From assembly GCF_002250505.1 (NCBI RefSeq), contig NZ_NJGY01000003.1:1-57655 (forward strand): a DNA stretch of 57,655 bases, given 5' to 3'. The notes beneath the pieces were generated by a model, which did not search any database, had not been told where the DNA came from, and saw nothing but the letters and a program-made list of their open reading frames with translations. Each line of letters opens with the position of its first letter. The first letter of the stretch is position 1. Both the position numbers and the translations under genes were made by a program. This DNA comes from Janthinobacterium sp. PC23-8 (GTDB taxonomy: Bacteria > Pseudomonadota > Gammaproteobacteria > Burkholderiales > Burkholderiaceae_D). Positions 53,573 through 57,655 of the stretch are shown piece by piece.

Positions 53573-54820
53573 TTACACCGCTTCGAGCGCGATCAGTTCG
53601 GCCACCGTCTGGCGGCGGCGGATCACCCTTGACGCTGCACCGTCGACCAGGTATTCGGTCGCATGCGGACGGCTATTGTAGTTCGACGACATCGACGCGC
53701 CATACGCGCCGGCGCCTTCGAATACCACGTAGTCGCCCACTTGCGCGGCGGGAAGCAAGCGGGTTTCCACCACGCCGCCATCGCGCTGGGTAAACACGTC
53801 GCCCGATTCGCACAGCGGGCCGCCGACCACGGTGGCGCGCTGGGCGTTTGCTGCGTCCAGTGTGCGGCCGTCATGGGCGATCACCGTCATCGCATGGTAG
53901 CTGCCGTACATGGCGGGGCGCATCAGCTCATTGAAGCCGGTGTCGAGCAACGTAAAATGGTTGCCGCCCATTTGTTTGGTGGCGCGCACTTCGGCCACCA
54001 GCAGGCCGGCGTCGGCCACCAGGAAGCGGCCCGGTTCGATCTCCAGGTGCACCGGGTGGCCCAGATGTGCTTCGATCTGCTTGCGCGCCGCGTCCCACAG
54101 CTGGAAATAATGGTCGGTGTCGACCGGCTGCTCGCCATCGCGGTAAGGCACGGACAGGCCGCCGCCGGTGGATATGGCCTCGATATCGTGGCCCATGTTT
54201 TTCACCAGATCAACCATGGTGCCGCAGACAGTTTCCAGGTGGCTGTAATCGACGCCGGAGCCGATATGCATGTGCAGGCCGACCAGGTGCAGGCCATGCG
54301 CGCGGATCACCGCCAGCGCTTCGGGCAGCTCCTCATGCCAGATGCCGTGCTTGCTGTTCTCGCCACCCGTATTGGTCTTGTTGCTGTGGCCGTGGCCATA
54401 GCCGGGGTTGATGCGCAGCCAGACGCGGTGGCCGGGCGATACAGGGCCCAGCTGGCGCAGCATATCGACCGAGCCGCAATTGACTTCGATTTTTGCCTCC
54501 ACCACGCGCGCCAGCGTGGCGCGGTCGAACAGGTCGCAGGTAAAGACCACGCCGGCCGCGCCATGGGTAGGCGCCGGCGTGTAGCCGGCCTTGAGCGCGC
54601 GCTCGATCTCGCCCAGCGAGACGGCGTCCACGTGCACGCCCGCTTCGCGCATCAGGGTCAACAGATGGATATTCGAGTTGGCCTTTTGCGCAAAGCGCAC
54701 GGTGTCGAACTGCGCCAGCTGCTTGACGCGCGCGCGGATGGTGGCCGCGTCGTAGACCCACAGTGGCGTGCCATGCTGCTGGGCGAGTTGGGCGAGGGTC
54801 TGGTCGTTGACGGGTTTCAT
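53573..54820 (-). CDS. lysA: Diaminopimelate decarboxylase
   Basis: 415-residue PLP enzyme making lysine from meso-diaminopimelate. Schiff-base Lys in RFAQKANSNIHLLTLM, SLGEIERALKAGY, MHIGSGVDY, STGGGLSVPY, EPGRFLVADAG, and the intersubunit Cys in GGPLCESGDVF. It is the E. coli LysA type (FAQKAN). It diverges from a LysR gene by 102 bases, exactly the E. coli lysA/lysR arrangement. Confidence 0.95.
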   Translation of the reverse strand: MKPVNDQTLAQLAQQHGTPLWVYDAATIRARVKQLAQFDTVRFAQKANSNIHLLTLMREAGVHVDAVSLGEIERALKAGYTPAPTHGAAGVVFTCDLFDRATLARVVEAKIEVNCGSVDMLRQLGPVSPGHRVWLRINPGYGHGHSNKTNTGGENSKHGIWHEELPEALAVIRAHGLHLVGLHMHIGSGVDYSHLETVCGTMVDLVKNMGHDIEAISTGGGLSVPYRDGEQPVDTDHYFQLWDAARKQIEAHLGHPVHLEIEPGRFLVADAGLLVAEVRATKQMGGNHFTLLDTGFNELMRPAMYGSYHAMTVIAHDGRTLDAANAQRATVVGGPLCESGDVFTQRDGGVVETRLLPAAQVGDYVVFEGAGAYGASMSSNYNSRPHATEYLVDGAASRVIRRRQTVAELIALEAV

Positions 54821-54922
54821 CGTGCGCTTTCGTATGAGGGAAGAATGACATCATCATCGCGCTTTTTGATCCAGACATAAAATATCCATTTGAGGCTACC
54901 TTATTCATTTATGATATGGGGT
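54821..54922. promoter_or_regulatory. lysA/lysR divergent control region
   Basis: 102 bases between divergent genes. TCATTTATGA (54905-54914) is a short palindrome beside the lysR start, and ATAAAATATCC around 54876 is AT-rich. LysR-type sites (T-N11-A) are expected here; I cannot fix one with confidence. Confidence 0.4.
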
Positions 54923-55834
54923 ATGTCCATCTCCCTGCGCCATATCGAAGTCTTCCGCGCCATCATGACTACCGGCAGTGTGACGGCCGCCGCCGCCATG
55001 CTCAACACCTCGCAGCCCACCGTCAGCCGCGAACTGGCGCGCCTGGAATACCTGACCGGCTTGATCCTGTTCGAGCGCGAGCGGGGCCGGCTGCGCCCGA
55101 CGGCCCAGGCCTTGCAGCTGTTCGAGGAAGTGCAGCGCGCCTATTTTGGCTTGGAGCGCATCGTCAGCACGGCCACTGCGCTGCGCCAGTTTGACCAGGG
55201 CCAGCTGTCGATCGCCTGCCTGCCGGTGTTTTCACAATCCTTGCTGCCGCAGGCCTGCAAGTGCTTCGTCGCCGATTTTCCGAACGTGAGCATCAGCATC
55301 ACGCCGCAGGAGTCGCCGCTGCTTGAAGAATGGCTGTCGGCCCAGCGTCACGACTTCGGCCTGACGGAGGTGGATCATGCGCCACCGGGCACGGTGCTGG
55401 CCAATCTGATGTCGGTCGATGAAGTGTGCGTGCTGCCCGACGGCCATGCGCTGGCCAGCAAAGCCTCGCTGGCGCCGCAGGACTTTGCAGGGCTGCCCTT
55501 TATCAGCCTGGCGGCGGTAGACCCATACCGCCAGCAGATCGACGCCATCTTTGCCCAAGTCGGCGTGGAGCGGCGCATGGCGCTCGACACCCACAGCGCC
55601 GCGTCGGTATGCGCCATGGTGCGCGAAGGCGTCGGCCTGGCCATCGTCAACCCCTTGACGGCGCTGGACTTTGCAGGGCAGGGCCTGCAGATTCGCCGCT
55701 TTGCCGTCTCGCTGCCGTTCACCGTCAATATCGTCAAGCCGCTGCACCGGCCCCTGTCGCAACTGGTGGCGCTATTCGAGCGGGCGCTGCATGCGCAGGC
55801 GGATCAGGTGAAAAGACGATTGATGACGTTGTAA
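54923..55834 (+). CDS. lysR: LysR, transcriptional activator of lysA
   Basis: 303 residues. N-terminal winged helix ([40 protein letters not shown]) and a periplasmic-binding-like effector domain. The body follows E. coli LysR itself over most of its length: [72 protein letters not shown] and [12 protein letters not shown]. So it is the diaminopimelate-responsive activator of lysA rather than a generic family member. ATG 54923 ([11 protein letters not shown]) fits the E. coli N-terminus; 54911 is an alternative. Confidence 0.93.
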   Translation: MSISLRHIEVFRAIMTTGSVTAAAAMLNTSQPTVSRELARLEYLTGLILFERERGRLRPTAQALQLFEEVQRAYFGLERIVSTATALRQFDQGQLSIACLPVFSQSLLPQACKCFVADFPNVSISITPQESPLLEEWLSAQRHDFGLTEVDHAPPGTVLANLMSVDEVCVLPDGHALASKASLAPQDFAGLPFISLAAVDPYRQQIDAIFAQVGVERRMALDTHSAASVCAMVREGVGLAIVNPLTALDFAGQGLQIRRFAVSLPFTVNIVKPLHRPLSQLVALFERALHAQADQVKRRLMTL

Positions 55835-55853
55835 TACGCAAGTAATACGCAAG
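55832..55853 (+). repeat. 11-base tandem repeat at the lysR stop
   Basis: TAATACGCAAG occurs twice in a row (55832-55842, 55843-55853); the first T of the first unit begins the TAA stop codon. Confidence 0.8.
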
Positions 55854-55913
55854 TGGAGCAGCGGCGCCCCAGGGAGTAAAATGGCGTTTTACTTATTTGG
55901 CCTGATGACTTCG

Positions 55914-57320
55914 ATGACCACCACCGCTACTCCCGTCCGCACCCGTTTCGCTCCCAGCCCGACCGGCTACCTGCACCTGGGCGGCGCCCGCACCGCTTTA
56001 TACAGCTGGGCCTACGCCCGCCACTTCGGCGGCACCTTCGTGCTGCGCATCGAAGACACGGACCTCGAGCGCTCCACGCCGCAAGCCGTGCAGGCGATTA
56101 TCGAAGGCATGAAGTGGCTGGGCCTGGACCACGACGAAGGCCCGTTCTACCAGATGGCCCGCATGGACCGTTACCGCGAAGTGGTGGCGCAGATGCTGCT
56201 TGATGGTACGGCGTACCACTGCTACTCGTCGCCGGAAGAAGTCGAAGCGATGCGCGAGCGTATGCGCGCCGCCGGCGAAAAGCCGCGCTACGACGGCACC
56301 TGGCGCCCGGAGCCGGGCAAGACCCTGCCGGCCATCCCCCTCGATCGCAAGCCCGTGGTGCGCTTCAAGAATCCGCTCGATGGCGACGTGACCTGGGACG
56401 ACGTGGTCAAGGGCACCATCACGATTTCGAACCGCGAACTCGATGACCTGGTGATCGCGCGCCCGGACGGCACGCCGACCTATAATTTCTGCGTCGCCGT
56501 CGACGACTGGGACATGCAAATCACCCACGTCATCCGCGGCGACGACCATGTCAACAACACCCCGCGCCAGATCAATATCCTGCGCGCCATCGGCGCGCCG
56601 CTGCCGCTGTACGGCCACCTGCCGATGATCCTGGGTGCGGACGGCGAGAAGCTGTCCAAGCGCCATGGTGCCGTCAGCGTGATGGATTACCCGGCGCAGG
56701 GCTTCCTGCCCGAAGCGATGCTGAACTACCTGGCGCGCCTGGGCTGGAGCCATGGCGACGATGAAGTATTCTCGACCGCGCAGTTCTGCGAGTGGTTCAA
56801 CCTGAACCACCTGTCCAAGTCGGCCGCGCAGTTCAACAATGAAAAGCTGGCCTGGCTGAACAACCATTACATCAAGCAGGCCGATAACGCCCGTCTGGCC
56901 GACCTGGCCCGCGCGCAAATGGCGGCGGCCGGCGCCGTGTTCGAAGGCGCGCCCGAGCTGGCGCTGGTGCTGGGCATGATGAAAGAGCGCGCCAATACCG
57001 TCAATGAACTCGCAAGCGCCTCGATGCTGTTCTTCCGCGAGCCGCAGCCAGAGGCAGCGCTGGTCGCGCAGCACATCACCGACGCCATCAAGCCGGTGCT
57101 GGCGCAGTTTGCCGAGCGCATCGCGACGGTGGAGTGGAGCAAGGAATCTGTTGCCGCCATGATCAAGGAAGTGCTGGCCGCCAACACCATCAAGATGCCG
57201 ATGCTGGCCATGCCTTTGCGCTTGATTCTGACGGGCCAGTTGCAGACGCCGGCCATCGACCAGGTGGTGGTGGTATTTGGCCGCGAGACCGTGCTGGCGC
57301 GCCTGGCAAAGTGGCTGTAA
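55914..57320 (+). CDS. gltX: Glutamyl-tRNA synthetase
   Basis: 468 residues from ATG 55914. HIGH-like motif [50 protein letters not shown], and KMSKS-like [14 protein letters not shown]. Start is uncertain: ATG 55881 has AGGGAG before it but also overlaps TAAAAT (55877-55882), a plausible -10, and would add 11 non-conserved hydrophobic residues. ATG 55905 is a third option. GTAAAA-N5-TTTTAC (55876-55892) is a perfect inverted repeat over this point. The tRNA-Glu gene it charges lies 265 bases downstream. Confidence 0.95.
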   Translation: MTTTATPVRTRFAPSPTGYLHLGGARTALYSWAYARHFGGTFVLRIEDTDLERSTPQAVQAIIEGMKWLGLDHDEGPFYQMARMDRYREVVAQMLLDGTAYHCYSSPEEVEAMRERMRAAGEKPRYDGTWRPEPGKTLPAIPLDRKPVVRFKNPLDGDVTWDDVVKGTITISNRELDDLVIARPDGTPTYNFCVAVDDWDMQITHVIRGDDHVNNTPRQINILRAIGAPLPLYGHLPMILGADGEKLSKRHGAVSVMDYPAQGFLPEAMLNYLARLGWSHGDDEVFSTAQFCEWFNLNHLSKSAAQFNNEKLAWLNNHYIKQADNARLADLARAQMAAAGAVFEGAPELALVLGMMKERANTVNELASASMLFFREPQPEAALVAQHITDAIKPVLAQFAERIATVEWSKESVAAMIKEVLAANTIKMPMLAMPLRLILTGQLQTPAIDQVVVVFGRETVLARLAKWL

Positions 57321-57400
57321 TCGCCGCCGCCATAGAAACGTGAAATGACGGTGCGGAAATCGTCTCCTGTGAAAACTTCGTCATGGGTGAAAAAGGGTAT

Positions 57401-57428
57401 TTGCAGAGTGAAACTTCTTTGCTATACT
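57401..57428 (+). promoter_or_regulatory. Promoter of the tRNA pair
   Basis: TTGCAG (57401-57406) and TATACT (57423-57428) with a 16-base spacer, 17 bases before tRNA-Ala. Confidence 0.65.
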
Positions 57429-57445
57429 CTTGTTTCTGCACCAAC

Positions 57446-57521
<76 letters not shown>

Positions 57522-57585
57522 GCAGCAAAACAGTGTCAGGTTTTGTTTGTCGTTGAAGTGGTGCAGTAGTTGTAGAAGTTCCGAG

Positions 57586-57655
57586 GTCCCCATCGTCTAG
57601 AGGCCTAGGACATCACCCTTTCACGGTGAGTACAGGGGTTCGAATCCCCTTGGGG
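57586..57655 (+). tRNA. tRNA-Glu (anticodon TTC), cut by window end
   Basis: 70 bases visible. GTCCCCA acceptor, D arm CGTCTAGAGGCCTAGGACA, anticodon stem TCACC/GGTGA with loop CTTTCAC (anticodon TTC), T arm AGGGG-TTCGAAT-CCCCT. The end of the acceptor (about TGGGGAC plus CCA) is cut off after TGGGG. It probably shares the promoter of tRNA-Ala, 64 bases upstream. Confidence 0.95.

Overview
The window comes from the chromosome of a GC-rich, motile, aerobic betaproteobacterium. The likely family is Oxalobacteraceae, in the Janthinobacterium/Massilia/Duganella group. This is an inference from gene content: FlhDC-controlled chemotaxis genes, LysA/LysR, kynUA, a Mrp-type apbC, and a recurrent GGGGTCAGAC hairpin that I associate with that family. 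I see no phage, insertion sequence, integrase or CRISPR array. Most of the window is ordinary chromosome, and the interest lies mainly in the intergenic signals.

Layout. 1-8.2 kb: a sugar-alcohol uptake locus, with a divergent LamB-like porin (cut by the window edge), a binding protein, two permeases, an ATPase, a mannitol-type dehydrogenase and two tandem AraC regulators. The porin/transporter gap carries a symmetric set of GATACT elements. 8.2-13.3 kb: a phytase-like lipoprotein behind a Pho box, an S9 peptidase, and a small secreted protein. 13.8-19.0 kb: an Aer-like receptor, 3-hydroxybutyrate dehydrogenase, an AraC regulator and a response-regulator/PAS/GGDEF protein. 19.2-25.9 kb: an aminotransferase, an iron alcohol dehydrogenase with an aldehyde dehydrogenase, and an EamA exporter divergent from a MocR regulator. 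26.0-31.3 kb: htpG with a sigma-32 promoter, an unknown secreted protein, and kynUA.

31.9-44.7 kb: one motility and chemotaxis block on the + strand: flhD, flhC, a membrane methyltransferase, motA, motB, a CheZ-like protein, cheY, cheA, cheW, an MCP, cheR, cheD, cheB and a second cheY. It ends at a shared bidirectional terminator. The flhDC leader holds a perfect FNR/Anr box, two sigma-28-like elements and a perfect palindrome. 44.8-49.5 kb (- strand): panC, scpA, a DUF3460 gene, a GNAT gene and metG. 49.7-57.7 kb: apbC, a Fur-boxed TonB receptor, an internally deleted phosphatase behind an intact-looking Pho box, lysA/lysR, gltX, tRNA-Ala(GGC) and a truncated tRNA-Glu(TTC).

The window shows several stress and nutrient inputs: phosphate (two Pho boxes), iron (Fur), oxygen (FNR/Anr at flhDC) and heat (htpG). 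I did not find an obviously new multi-gene system. The best leads are the two matching Pho promoters, one of which drives a decayed phosphatase, the dense flhDC leader, the methyltransferase inside the motility block, the divergent CheZ-like protein, and the symmetric GATACT operator.
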